Source: Rhodoferax sp. TS-BS-61-7
Lineage (GTDB): Bacteria; Pseudomonadota; Gammaproteobacteria; Burkholderiales; Burkholderiaceae_C
Assembly (NCBI RefSeq): GCF_002943465.1
Contig: NZ_PTQY01000001.1
Coordinates: 62,001 to 126,000, forward strand
Length of the DNA stretch: 64,000 bases
Reading direction: 5' to 3'
The translations under genes were made by a program, and so were the position numbers. Each line of letters begins with the position of its first letter. Positions within the stretch are counted from its first letter, which is position 1. The notes below the pieces were generated by a model. It was not told the DNA's origin, made no database searches, and was given only the letters and a program-made list of their open reading frames with translations. Shown here piece after piece: positions 17,825 to 26,409 of the stretch.

Positions 17825-18486
17825 GCGGGGATGTGAACAACGCGCCTGCGGTGGCGCCGGTGTGGTGGCTGATCACGCACCTGGGATCGTCCAGCCTGCT
17901 GCTGCCCGCCTTTGGGCTGCTGGTGTGGGGCCTGTGGCGCAGCGGTGCGCAAACAGCGGCGCGCCACTATGTGCTGGCCATGGCCGGGGCGGTGCTGGTG
18001 ACGGTGGTGAGCAAGTGCCTGTTTTACGGCTGGGGCATCGGTATAGCCGCGCTGGACTTTACGGGTGTCAGTGGCCACGGCCTGTTGGCCAGCGCCATTT
18101 TGCCGCTGCTCTTGCGCGGCCTGCCCGGTGGCAGCGCGCACCGCTGGGGGCCTGCACTGGGCGCAGGCTTGGCCTTGCTGGTGGGCGTGTCGCGCGTGAT
18201 GGTGGGCGCCCACAGCGTGAGCGAAGTGCTGGCCGCCTGGCTGCTGGGCCTGGCGGTAAGCTGGCCCGTGGTGCAGCGCCTGCGCACGGCAACGGTGGTG
18301 CATTGGAGCACCCGCTGGGCGCCGCTGCTGCTGGTGCTGGCACTCAACACCTCTACCGCCACCTACTTGCCCACGCACGCCCTGGAGGTGCGCATCGCCT
18401 TGTGGCTGTCGGGGCAGGTCCAGCCGTTCACACGGCACCAGTTGCACCAGCCCCCTGCGGCGCCGCCTACGCCAACACGTCCTTGA
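17821..18486 (+). CDS. PAP2-family membrane phosphatase
   Basis: The 221-residue integral membrane protein has several hydrophobic spans and degenerate PAP2 motifs: SKCLFYGWGIG (motif 1 region), GVSGHGLLASAILP (PSGH-like, with V-S-G-H) and GVSRVMVGAHSVSEVLAAWL (SRx5Hx3D with Glu for Asp). The family dephosphorylates lipid pyrophosphates or phosphatidic acid. ATG 17821 overlaps the srkA stop by 4 bases, indicating coupling. The weak motif 1 and the Glu substitution make the substrate uncertain. Its end overlaps the convergent SDR gene by 20 bases. Confidence 0.8.
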   Translation: MSGDVNNAPAVAPVWWLITHLGSSSLLLPAFGLLVWGLWRSGAQTAARHYVLAMAGAVLVTVVSKCLFYGWGIGIAALDFTGVSGHGLLASAILPLLLRGLPGGSAHRWGPALGAGLALLVGVSRVMVGAHSVSEVLAAWLLGLAVSWPVVQRLRTATVVHWSTRWAPLLLVLALNTSTATYLPTHALEVRIALWLSGQVQPFTRHQLHQPPAAPPTPTRP

Positions 18487-19321
18487 CGCCAAACTGCGGC
18501 GCGTAGCCCAAGAGGCGCGCGGCTTTGGCGTGTGAGATGAGCGGGTCGGTGCCCGCAAAACCGGGCGCAAACTCTGTCACCTCGGGCCAAAACTCGGCCA
18601 ACAACTTGCGACCGTCCTGCCCCGTCCAGTTGTGCGGGCCGGTGATGAAGAAGGCCTCGTGTTTGTGCTCCAACTCCACCTCCAGCGCTAGGCGGTGCGC
18701 CGTGGCCACATCACGCGCGTCCACAAAGGTCCAGAGGTTTTTGTGCCAGTTGGCGTACTCGGCCACCAGCGTTCGGTAGAAGGGGCGCTGCGCATCGTCA
18801 GGCAGCCAGACCCAGGGCATGCGCAGGCACACGGTGCGCATGCCGTAACGCTCGGTGTAGGTCTTGCAGATCTGCTCGCTCACCACCTTGCTCAGGCCGT
18901 ACGGGTCTTGCGGGCGGGCGGCATGGGCTTCGTCCACGGGGATGTACAACGGCGCCAGCCGATGCGTAGCAAACGCAAAGCCCATGGTCGATTCGCTGGA
19001 GGTGAACACCACCTTGCTTATGCCATGCTGCGCCGCCGCTTCCAGCACATTGAATGTGCCGTTCACGTTGACATCGAACACGCGCTTGGCCGGGTCGTTG
19101 AGCGGGTGCGGGATGCCGGCCACGTGCATGACGGCGTCGTAGCCGGCCATGGCCTGCAGCACCGCGTCCAGCTGCAGCACATCCACCGCGTGGTGCACCA
19201 CGTCGCTGCGCGCAGGCGCCGCCAGGTCCAGCACACCCACCTGGTAGCCGTGCTGCACCAGATCGTCCACAATGTATTTGCCAACGGCACCCGTGCCGCC
19301 TGTAACCAGTATTTTTTTCAT
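18467..19321 (-). CDS. NAD-dependent epimerase/dehydratase (extended SDR)
   Basis: The 284-residue protein has the Rossmann motif VTGGTGAVGKYIV at residues 6-18, then VMHVAGIPHP, VNVNGTFNVLEAA and VFTSSESTMG. The catalytic YGLSK supplies the Tyr-x-x-x-Lys pair, and a CLRMPWVW stretch follows. This is the extended short-chain dehydrogenase layout of sugar-nucleotide epimerases and uronate dehydrogenase-like enzymes. No sugar gene cluster adjoins it, so the substrate cannot be named. It is convergent with the PAP2 gene and divergent from the DUF2520 gene. Confidence 0.88.
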   Translation of the reverse strand: MKKILVTGGTGAVGKYIVDDLVQHGYQVGVLDLAAPARSDVVHHAVDVLQLDAVLQAMAGYDAVMHVAGIPHPLNDPAKRVFDVNVNGTFNVLEAAAQHGISKVVFTSSESTMGFAFATHRLAPLYIPVDEAHAARPQDPYGLSKVVSEQICKTYTERYGMRTVCLRMPWVWLPDDAQRPFYRTLVAEYANWHKNLWTFVDARDVATAHRLALEVELEHKHEAFFITGPHNWTGQDGRKLLAEFWPEVTEFAPGFAGTDPLISHAKAARLLGYAPQFGVKDVLA

Positions 19322-19380
19322 GGCGCCATGGTAGCGGCGCCAAGTCCTTTTTGCGATCCCTCCACCCGCCTCTTCTTCCC

Positions 19381-20223
19381 GTGACCACCCTCAACCTTCT
19401 TGGCAGCGGCCGCGTCGGCCAGACCCTGGCTACGCTGTGGCAGCGCCAGGCCACCTTCCAGATCCAGGACGTGCGCACCCGCACACTGGCCAGCGCGCAG
19501 CAGGCCTGCGCCAGCATTGGTGCGGGCACCCCGGTGGATGCGCTGGCGGCCATGCGCCCGGCCGAGGTCTGGATGCTGGCCGTGCCCGACGCGCAGATTG
19601 CCACCGCCGCTCAGGCGCTGGCCGATGCCGTAGCAACCTGGCCGCGCGAGGCACAGCAGCCCAGTCCCATCGTCTTTCATTGCAGCGGCGCGCAAAGTGC
19701 AGCCTCGCTGGCGCCCCTGGCGGCGCTGGGCTGGCGCACGGCCAGTGCGCATTGCATCCTGAGTTTTGCCACGCCGCAGGCCGCCATCGCGCAATTTGCC
19801 GGCACTGCCTGCGCGCTGGAGGGCGATGCCGCGGCCCGCGCCGTGCTGGAGCCCGCCTTTGCCGCCATTGGCGCCCAGTGTTTTGCCGTGGCCAGCAAAG
19901 ACAAGGTGCTGTACCACGCAGCGGCCGTGTTTGCCACCAACTTTTTGCCGGTGCTACAAGCCGTGGCCGAAGACGCCTGGCAGGCCACGGGCGTGCCCGC
20001 ACACCTGCTGCCCCAGCTGCGCGCCAGCCTGCTGCGCAACGCGGTGGACAACATCACCCGCCTGGGCCCGGCCGGCGCACAAACCGGCCCCGCCCAGCGC
20101 GGTGACCGGCCGGCCATCGCCCGGCAGGCGCAGGTGGTGCACGACTGGGACCCGCTGGCCGGCGAGGCCTACCAGGCCCTGAGCGCGCTGGCGCTGCGGC
20201 TGGCGGGGCATTCGGCACCTTAG
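19381..20223 (+). CDS. Rossmann-like/DUF2520 protein
   Basis: The 280-residue protein has an N-terminal dinucleotide-binding fold (LNLLGSGRVGQTLATLW) with AEVWMLAVPDAQI and IVFHCSGAQSA. A helical DUF2520 C-terminal domain carries HCILSFATP, DKVLYHAAAVFATNFLPVL and the NITRLGPAGAQTGPAQRGD motif. This resembles the F420/NADP reductase-like family whose substrate is unknown. GTG 19381 fits family starts; a TTG at 19351 is the only alternative upstream. The 59-base gap to the SDR gene is a divergent promoter region. Confidence 0.85.
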   Translation: MTTLNLLGSGRVGQTLATLWQRQATFQIQDVRTRTLASAQQACASIGAGTPVDALAAMRPAEVWMLAVPDAQIATAAQALADAVATWPREAQQPSPIVFHCSGAQSAASLAPLAALGWRTASAHCILSFATPQAAIAQFAGTACALEGDAAARAVLEPAFAAIGAQCFAVASKDKVLYHAAAVFATNFLPVLQAVAEDAWQATGVPAHLLPQLRASLLRNAVDNITRLGPAGAQTGPAQRGDRPAIARQAQVVHDWDPLAGEAYQALSALALRLAGHSAP

Positions 20224-20224
20224 C

Positions 20225-20291
20225 GCGCTATCAAATCAAGAGCTACTTGCGCAGTATCTACGTGGCCTAGGGGCCTATTTGATGCATAAAT
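20225..20291 (+). repeat. Dispersed repeat, copy D (overlaps PepSY gene end)
   Basis: Reads gctatcaaatcaagagctac, ttgcgcagtatc and ggggcctatttgatgcat. Its right end, read on the minus strand, supplies the last codons (Cys-Ile-Lys) and the TAG stop of the PepSY gene. Confidence 0.8.
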
Positions 20292-21576
20292 TGGCTGGCG
20301 GGACGGCTACGCGGGTGGCCACTACCTGTCGGGCCCGGCGTTTTTTCCACCAAATGTAGACCCCGGTGACGCTGAGCATGGCCACCACCACGCCCAACAG
20401 CGAAATCAGGATGCGCCCCGGCAAGCCCAGAATGCGCCCGCTGTGCAGCGGAAACTGCGCCTGCAGAAAGATGTCGGCGACCGAGCCCGTCCACAACAGG
20501 CGCTCCCCGACAAAACGGCCGTCTTTGCCGTCGTAGTACAGGCGCTTGTTGATGGAGCCCGGCGTGGTGTCAGGCTGAAAAAAGTCAATGCCATAGATGC
20601 CCAGGCTCTGGCTGTAAAACACACTGCCCGGGGGCTCGGGCCAGCCTTTGGCCTGGGCATCGGCCGTGGCCTGCGCCAGGGCCTGCGCATAGTCCAGCAC
20701 GGGAAGGATGGGCTGGTGTTTGGGCGCAGGTTTGCGCTGCGTGAAGGGGTTGGGAGACACCTGCGAAAAGGTGGTGAGGAGCGGGCGGAAGATCTCGCGA
20801 TTCAGGTTGAGCGAGAACGCCGTGAAGGCCACAATGAACAGCAGCCCCCAGGTCCACAAACTCACGGCCCGGTGCATATCAAAGTTGAGTTTGTAGGCAC
20901 CGGCGCGGCTGCGAATCTTCCATGCGGGCGCCCATAGTTGCCACCAGCCTTTGCCCGTTTTCAAAGCGCCCACTGCGTCACCGGCCAGACCATCGCCCGG
21001 CTGGGGCTTGGCCTTTCTGCGCACCGGCAGCGTCAGGTAGGCGCCTACAAAACAGTCCAGCGTCCACAGAATCGCCACCCCCCCAAGCAGCCAGGTGCCC
21101 CAGCGGTCTATGCCCCACATCTCGGGCAGGTGCAGCGTGTGGTGGAACTTGTAGAGAAAGGAGACAAAGGTTTCTCTGCTGATGGGCCAGACGGCCCCCC
21201 ACTGGCGCTGGCCCAGTTCTTGGCCACTCACCGGATCGACAAAGACCTGGTTAAAGCCGGGTTCGTGCAATTTTTGGGTGGCGGGGTTGACCCTGGGCGC
21301 CACGCCGAAGGCCACGCTGCGGCCCGGCTCCACGTGCAGCGGTATAAAACGCACGGTCACCGTGGGGTGGCGCTGCTCGATCTGGCGCGCCAGCTCCAGC
21401 GTGGAGGTACCTGGCAGCCCCTCGGGGTTAGGCTGGGCAGCGGTCAAGTGCGGGTTGAGCCAGGCGTCCAGCTCGTGGTCCCACGAGATGACCGCACCGG
21501 TCACCCCCGTGAGGAACAAGAACACGGCGGTGCCCAGCCCTACCCAGCGGTGCAAAAAGGTCCAGAAGGGGCGCAT
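20275..21576 (-). CDS. PepSY-associated membrane protein (putative siderophore/heme-iron reductase)
   Basis: The 433-residue inner-membrane protein has an N-terminal span FLHRWVGLGTAVFLFLTGVTG and PepSY-TM landmarks: HPTVTVRFIP, FLYKFHHTLHLPE, GGVAILWTLDCFVGAYL, FDMHRAVSLWTWGLLF, RFVGERLLWTGS, PLHSGRILGLPGR and VTGVYIWWKKR. Paired histidines in the helices suggest heme binding. Such genes follow TonB receptors and are thought to reduce imported ferric complexes. ATG 21576 lies 10 bases after the receptor stop, with AAGGG as ribosome site. The final residues and stop come from repeat copy D. Confidence 0.85.
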   Translation of the reverse strand: MRPFWTFLHRWVGLGTAVFLFLTGVTGAVISWDHELDAWLNPHLTAAQPNPEGLPGTSTLELARQIEQRHPTVTVRFIPLHVEPGRSVAFGVAPRVNPATQKLHEPGFNQVFVDPVSGQELGQRQWGAVWPISRETFVSFLYKFHHTLHLPEMWGIDRWGTWLLGGVAILWTLDCFVGAYLTLPVRRKAKPQPGDGLAGDAVGALKTGKGWWQLWAPAWKIRSRAGAYKLNFDMHRAVSLWTWGLLFIVAFTAFSLNLNREIFRPLLTTFSQVSPNPFTQRKPAPKHQPILPVLDYAQALAQATADAQAKGWPEPPGSVFYSQSLGIYGIDFFQPDTTPGSINKRLYYDGKDGRFVGERLLWTGSVADIFLQAQFPLHSGRILGLPGRILISLLGVVVAMLSVTGVYIWWKKRRARQVVATRVAVPPANLCIK

Positions 21577-21586
21577 CGACAAGCCC

Positions 21587-24022
21587 TTAGAACTCCGTGC
21601 TGACCGAGAACAAGGCCGTGCGGGGCGTGCTGCGGGTCAGGAAGCCCGTGCGCACCGCAAGCCAGTGGGACGAATCGGTCACGTTCTCGATGGAAACGCG
21701 GAACACCGTCGACTTGCCCGCCACGCGGGTGCTGTAGCGCAAGCCCAGGTCATAGGTGTCAAAAGCGGGGATGCTCTGCGTGTTGTCCGCACTGGCGTAC
21801 TGCTTGTCCACCTTGGTGTAACGCCCCGTCAGGGTCAGGCCCGGCCAGGCGCGCACATCCCACTCACCGCCCAGCACCAGGCTGTAGTCCGGAATGCCGA
21901 TGGCTTTTTTGCCATCGTTGGCAGCGTTCAGGGTTTTGGATTGCAGCGCGTCAAACAGGGCCAGCCCCGCATTCAGGCGCATGCCTTTGGCCACCTCGCC
22001 AAACACCGACAACTCCACGCCACGGTTGACCTGCTCGCCATCCATCACCAGGTAGTTGGCACTGTTGACAAAGGACACCGGCTGCAGAATCTGGAACAGC
22101 GCTGCACTGGCACCAAACGCACCCGCGTCGTATTTCAGGCCGGCCTCGACTTGTTTGCCCTTGAACGGCGGGAAGACCTCGCCCTTGTTGGCCGTAGTGC
22201 CGCCCGCCACCGGCCCTTGCGAGAGGCCTTCGGCATAGTTGGCGTACACCGACGTGGTGGGCATCAGCTTGTAACTGGCGCCCACCGAGGGGGCCATGGC
22301 CGACTGCATGAACCGGCGCACTTCCACCCCCGAGGCGTACTCGCCAATGTCCAGCTTCTGGTAGCGCAGCCCGGCCACCAGGTGCAGGCGGTCGTCCAGC
22401 AGGTGCATGGAGTCCACCACACTCACGCTGTCCGAGGTCGTGTCCTGAAAACGCAGAAACGGCAACCCGGTGGGCGGTGTGGGCGCTGCCACAAACACCG
22501 GGTTGTACAGGTTGCTGGTGAAGGCACTGCCAATCGTGCGGGTCAGGCTTTGCCCATCGCCGGTGAAGCGTGAATACCCCAGCACCATCTGGTGTTTGAC
22601 CTGGCCGGTGTTGAACCGCACCCGCCAGCCCAGCTCCCCGGAACGCATGTTGGAACCCGTGGCGAAGACGCTGGGCTGGGCGGTGAAGTTGCCATTGGCC
22701 GCGATCAGGCGGGTGCTGCCCGCATTGAGGTTGGATTCTTTGTAGTTCACGCCCCCCAGCACACCAAACACCGTGGAGTCGGGCGTGAGGTCGTACTCCA
22801 GCCGGGTCACGAGGGACACGCTTTCGGTGTCGCTGCTGTCCCATGCCTGGCTGATGGCCTGTGTGGTGGGCGGCGGCGCGGGGAGTTCGAAGCCGGCGTT
22901 GAACCGGTGAAACTGCGGAAACCCATCGAACTGGCGGCGGTTTTGGGCCACGTCCACACTGGCACGCAGCTTGTCGCCGGCGTAGTCCAGTGCCACCGAC
23001 AGATGCTCGGTGCCCACTTTTTCTGCCACCACGCCGGTCGCGCCTTCTCGCTTGGCCGCGTTGATGCGCAGCCCCCACTCGTGCTCCTCGCCAAACCGGC
23101 GGCCCACATCCACATGCCCGCCGGCCTGGCCGTGGGAAGAGCCGGCGAGGGTCAGCCGGGTCAGGGGAACATCGGTCCCGCGCTTGGGCACCAGGTTGAT
23201 GGCGCCGCCATTGGTGGTGCTATTCGGACTGATGCCATTGAGCAGCGCACTGGGGCCCTTCAGCACTTCCACGCGCTCGAACTGCTCCATCGCAATGCGC
23301 CGTGTATCGACCACCGCAAAGGTTTCGTTGAAAGACACGTCGGCACTCAGCAGGTACTGGCCGCGCAAAAACAGCACATCGACCGCGTTACTTTCCGAGT
23401 TGGTGGACCGCACGGCCGGGTCGACCGCCAGCACGTCAATCAGGCGCCGGGCCTGCACGTCGCGCACCGCCTGCTCGGTGTAGCCGCTGATGGCAAAGGG
23501 GGCGTCCAGCAGCTCGGTATTGCCCAGTGCACCCAGGCGTGCACCTTTGGCAACCTGCCCGCCGGCGAAAGGTTTGTACAGCGAATTGGGGTCCCGCGTG
23601 CCGGCCACCGTGACTTCGGCCAGGCTTTTCACCCCACCGGCAGCGGGCTCGCTGTTCGCGCCCCGCAAGCCATAGGTTCCTGGCGCCTGCGCCACGGCGC
23701 TGATGCCGCTGCCAAGCAGCAGCGCCGCAAAACCCTCGGCCACGCTGTACTGGCCGGCCAGCGCCGGTGCACGTTTGCCACTGACCAACGCAGGGTTGAA
23801 GGAGAGCGTGACACCGGCCTGGCGCGAGAAGGCGTTGAGCGCGTCCTCCAGGCTGGCGGCGGGCAGGTTGTAGGGCTTGCGCACAGGCTGGGCAGCCCGG
23901 CTGGCATCACCGGGGGCGGGTGCCTCGGGCACGCCAGGTGTGGCGGCGGCTGCAGCGCCAACCAACGCGCCGTGGATGAGCAAGGCGTGGATGAGTGAGG
24001 CAAGGGGATGACGGGTAGGCAT
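21587..24022 (-). CDS. TonB-dependent siderophore receptor with STN signalling domain
   Basis: The 811-residue outer-membrane receptor starts with a signal peptide ending near GAAAAATPG. An STN domain (YNLPAASLEDALNAFSRQAGV) follows at residues 50-125, then a TonB box region LAEVTVAGT. The plug contains FERVEVLKGPSALLNG and GGAINLVPK, and the beta-barrel ends in aromatic ALFSVSTEF. The STN domain plus upstream fecI/fecR indicates cell-surface signalling of the FecA/FpvA kind: ligand binding activates the sigma factor. ATG 24022 is chosen for the signal peptide. The ligand is not predictable; no siderophore synthesis genes are nearby. Confidence 0.95.
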   Translation of the reverse strand: MPTRHPLASLIHALLIHGALVGAAAAATPGVPEAPAPGDASRAAQPVRKPYNLPAASLEDALNAFSRQAGVTLSFNPALVSGKRAPALAGQYSVAEGFAALLLGSGISAVAQAPGTYGLRGANSEPAAGGVKSLAEVTVAGTRDPNSLYKPFAGGQVAKGARLGALGNTELLDAPFAISGYTEQAVRDVQARRLIDVLAVDPAVRSTNSESNAVDVLFLRGQYLLSADVSFNETFAVVDTRRIAMEQFERVEVLKGPSALLNGISPNSTTNGGAINLVPKRGTDVPLTRLTLAGSSHGQAGGHVDVGRRFGEEHEWGLRINAAKREGATGVVAEKVGTEHLSVALDYAGDKLRASVDVAQNRRQFDGFPQFHRFNAGFELPAPPPTTQAISQAWDSSDTESVSLVTRLEYDLTPDSTVFGVLGGVNYKESNLNAGSTRLIAANGNFTAQPSVFATGSNMRSGELGWRVRFNTGQVKHQMVLGYSRFTGDGQSLTRTIGSAFTSNLYNPVFVAAPTPPTGLPFLRFQDTTSDSVSVVDSMHLLDDRLHLVAGLRYQKLDIGEYASGVEVRRFMQSAMAPSVGASYKLMPTTSVYANYAEGLSQGPVAGGTTANKGEVFPPFKGKQVEAGLKYDAGAFGASAALFQILQPVSFVNSANYLVMDGEQVNRGVELSVFGEVAKGMRLNAGLALFDALQSKTLNAANDGKKAIGIPDYSLVLGGEWDVRAWPGLTLTGRYTKVDKQYASADNTQSIPAFDTYDLGLRYSTRVAGKSTVFRVSIENVTDSSHWLAVRTGFLTRSTPRTALFSVSTEF

Positions 24023-24117
24023 GGCAGTGGGGTTCACAAGACGTTCGGTTAAAAAGGTTGCTGTCCCCTCTATGCCGAACAGGCCCCGCAAAACCCGTAA
24101 CCCTGAGCGCAATTTTT

Positions 24118-25119
24118 TTAACGGCGCAGGATCGTCAGCGGCCCTTGGGGGCTACTGCCAATGCGCACCGGCAGCGTGCTCGCCAGCGCGTCCAGCGCAC
24201 GGGGCACGGCCTGGGGGCCGTCGAGCTGGAACACGCCTGACACGCGCAGGCCCGCCACATCGGCTGCGCAGTGCACTGGGGCCCCGTGGTAACGCGACAG
24301 TGCCGCGGCAAGCGCGTCCAGCCGCATTTGTTTGGCCACCAGCACGCCGTCCATCCAGGCGGTGGGGTCGGCGTCGGGCTGCAGCACACGGGTAATGGGG
24401 GTCGTGCCCTGCCCGTCCAGGCGGTAGGTTTCGCCAGCCTGCACCCGCAGCGGCGCCTTGCCGTCCAGGTAGATGGCCACGGTGCCCTCGCGCACATGCA
24501 ACTGGGTGCTGGCGAGCGGCGCACCACGGGTGGGCAACGTGTGCCGCACGGCAAACGCGGTGCCAATGGCCTGCATGCGCACTTGCTGTGCCTGCACCCA
24601 GAACGGGCGCTTGCCGCCTAGGGCATCGGCGTCGGCACCGGTGTCGATAAAAATCTCGCCTTCGCGCAGCACCAAGAGGCGCTGCAGCGGCGTAAACACC
24701 ACATCCACCGCCGTGCCTGCGTTGAGCTGCAGGTGGGTTCCGTCGGCCAGCAGCACCTTGCGCCGTTCACCGGGGCGGCTGGCATAACTGGCCTCCTCGC
24801 GCCATGGGGCCAGCCGCGCCACCAATGCGGCCGATGCCGCACTCAGTGCCCCCACACCCAGCAAGCTGAGGGCACGCCGGCGCGACGCGATTTTGCCGCT
24901 GGCCTGCGCGGCATCCAGCGTCTGGCGGGCCATGCGGGCGCTGCCCGTGGGGATGGCGCCAAACGCCTGTTCGACCCCTTGCACCTGCGTCCAGGCTTGT
25001 TCGTGCTGCGGGCTGGCGTGGCGCCAGGCGGCACAGGCCTGGCGTTCGGCCTCCCCCGCAGTGCCAGACTGCAGGCACACGGCCCATTGCACCGCCTGGT
25101 CCAGAGCGCTCAGGCCCAT
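24118..25119 (-). CDS. fecR: FecR-family anti-sigma/sigma regulator
   Basis: The 333-residue inner-membrane regulator has a cytoplasmic DUF4880-like N-terminus (ALDQAVQWAVCLQSG, AWRHASPQHEQAW), one hydrophobic span near residues 82-105 and a periplasmic FecR domain. The latter carries RKVLLADGTHLQLNAGTAVDV, LREGEIFIDTG and VRMQAIGTAFAVR. The C-terminal secretin/STN-like segment ends VRIGSSPQGPLTI. It carries the receptor signal to the sigma factor. Its start overlaps the sigma gene by 10 bases; the receptor follows after 95 bases. Confidence 0.93.
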   Translation of the reverse strand: MGLSALDQAVQWAVCLQSGTAGEAERQACAAWRHASPQHEQAWTQVQGVEQAFGAIPTGSARMARQTLDAAQASGKIASRRRALSLLGVGALSAASAALVARLAPWREEASYASRPGERRKVLLADGTHLQLNAGTAVDVVFTPLQRLLVLREGEIFIDTGADADALGGKRPFWVQAQQVRMQAIGTAFAVRHTLPTRGAPLASTQLHVREGTVAIYLDGKAPLRVQAGETYRLDGQGTTPITRVLQPDADPTAWMDGVLVAKQMRLDALAAALSRYHGAPVHCAADVAGLRVSGVFQLDGPQAVPRALDALASTLPVRIGSSPQGPLTILRR

Positions 25120-25628
25120 GGCAGCTCGGCCCGCATGGCCATGCAGTGGCGCAGCGCGGTGGCCATGTGTTTCTCTACCGTGCTCAGGCTCACGCCCATC
25201 TGCTGGGCAATGGCCACGTAGCCCAGTCCATCAAGCCGCGACAGCAGCAGCACGGTGCGCGCCTTGGGGTGCAGGCCGTCCAGCATGGCGTCAATGCGAG
25301 CCAAGCAGTTGATCAGCATGGCCTGGTCCTCGGTGCTGGGAGTGTGGCTCTCGGGCAGGCCCGCCAAGGCTTCGAGGTAGGCGCGTTCCAGGGTCTGGCG
25401 GCGTGCCTGGTCTACCGCCAGGCCGCGTGCAATGGTGGTGAGCCAGGCGCGCGGCTCGCGCACCTGGGCCAGCGCTTGTGGCTGCCCCAGCACGCGCACA
25501 AAGGTGTCGTGGCTGAGGTCGGCCGCGTTGTGCGGGCAGCCCAACTTGCGGCGCAGCCAACCCAGCAACCAGGGGTGGTGCTCCAGGTAGAGGGTGCTGA
25601 CGGTCTGCATGGGAGGGGCGACGGACAT
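25110..25628 (-). CDS. fecI: ECF sigma factor, FecI-like
   Basis: The 172-residue sigma-70 family protein has region 2 (LGCPHNAADLSHDTFVRVL, with REPRAWLTTIARGLAVDQARR) and region 4 (LHPKARTVLLLSRLDGLGYVAIAQQMGVSLSTVEKHMATAL). This is the iron-uptake ECF group. ATG 25628 is the most plausible start; TTG 25649 and ATG 25610 are alternatives, none with a strong ribosome site. It heads the operon with fecR, receptor and PepSY gene, downstream of a candidate Fur box, as expected for iron repression. Confidence 0.92.
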   Translation of the reverse strand: MSVAPPMQTVSTLYLEHHPWLLGWLRRKLGCPHNAADLSHDTFVRVLGQPQALAQVREPRAWLTTIARGLAVDQARRQTLERAYLEALAGLPESHTPSTEDQAMLINCLARIDAMLDGLHPKARTVLLLSRLDGLGYVAIAQQMGVSLSTVEKHMATALRHCMAMRAELPWA

Positions 25629-25693
25629 GGAGGCGTGGGCCAGGCACAACCATCCGGGCTCGGACAGCAGGCAGGCAGGAGGCAGTGGAATAA

Positions 25694-25720
25694 TCTAAAT
25701 GCGAATTATTACTAATTAGA
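25694..25720 (-). promoter_or_regulatory. Candidate Fur box upstream of fecI
   Basis: The AT-rich stretch contains aatgcgaattatta, the form of many Bordetella/Burkholderia Fur boxes, with flanking tct and aga. It lies 66-92 bases before the fecI start in an otherwise GC-rich region. The rest of the 25629-25804 gap shows nothing else. Confidence 0.6.
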
Positions 25721-25804
25721 TCCATCGCCGCAAGCGCATGGCCTCTGCCTGTGGTGTATCCGGAACGGGAGCGCACCCTGGCGCTGCGACTCACACCACC
25801 ACGG

Positions 25805-26407
25805 CTAAGCCAGCCAGCCGCTCCACACGCCCGGCAACCACTGGGCGCCACTCACCACCAGGGCCGCCAGGGCCAGGGCCCACGCGACACCCAGTGTGGC
25901 ACCTGCCAGCACGGCCAAGCCATCTTCAAACACCAGCCCCAAACCGATGAGGAGCAAGGCCACCGCAGGCACCACGTTGCCAAACGGAATGGGGAGAAAA
26001 ATGGCCCAGGCCATGGCCGCCACCAAAGGCGCCAGCCACACGCGGTGGCCGGGCTGCACCCACCAGCGCAAGCGGGCACGCATCACCCGCGCGGCCTGCT
26101 CGTAAAGCCAGGCCAGGGTGTGCAGGGCCCGGCGTGCCATGGGCGCCGACAACTGCAGCCGCCCCACCCTGCGGGGCATGACCAGCCGCGGAAAGTAGCA
26201 CCAGATCATCCAGGCCAGCGCGGCCAGGCCCAGGGACATCAGGGTGCCTGCGCCCGGCAGGGGCAGCAGACACGGCACCGCCAGCACCACCAACAGGGCC
26301 CCCGGCCCCGCCCGGCCGTGCAGCCGGAACAGCTGCTGCAGGCGCATGGGCTGGTCCTCCAGCGCCTCGGCCGCAGCCCGCAGGCGCCGGGCTTGCTGCT
26401 GGCCCAC
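25805..26407 (-). CDS. ExoD-family exopolysaccharide synthesis membrane protein
   Basis: The roughly 200-residue membrane protein contains LQQLFRLHGRAGPGALLVVLAVPCLLPLPGAGTL. Several hydrophobic spans follow, with FLPIPFGNVVPAVALLLIGLGL and FEDGLAVLAG. This is the ExoD family, linked to exopolysaccharide export and alkaline tolerance in rhizobia; the biochemical role is unclear. GTG 26407 follows the terC stop by two bases and keeps the whole family domain; ATG 26347 would cut into it. Probably cotranscribed with terC. Confidence 0.75.
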   Translation of the reverse strand: MGQQQARRLRAAAEALEDQPMRLQQLFRLHGRAGPGALLVVLAVPCLLPLPGAGTLMSLGLAALAWMIWCYFPRLVMPRRVGRLQLSAPMARRALHTLAWLYEQAARVMRARLRWWVQPGHRVWLAPLVAAMAWAIFLPIPFGNVVPAVALLLIGLGLVFEDGLAVLAGATLGVAWALALAALVVSGAQWLPGVWSGWLA

Positions 26408-26409
26408 GG

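Noticed and set aside
22592-23998. 468-codon open frame on the plus strand
   Set aside because: Antisense to the TonB receptor; no recognisable domain.
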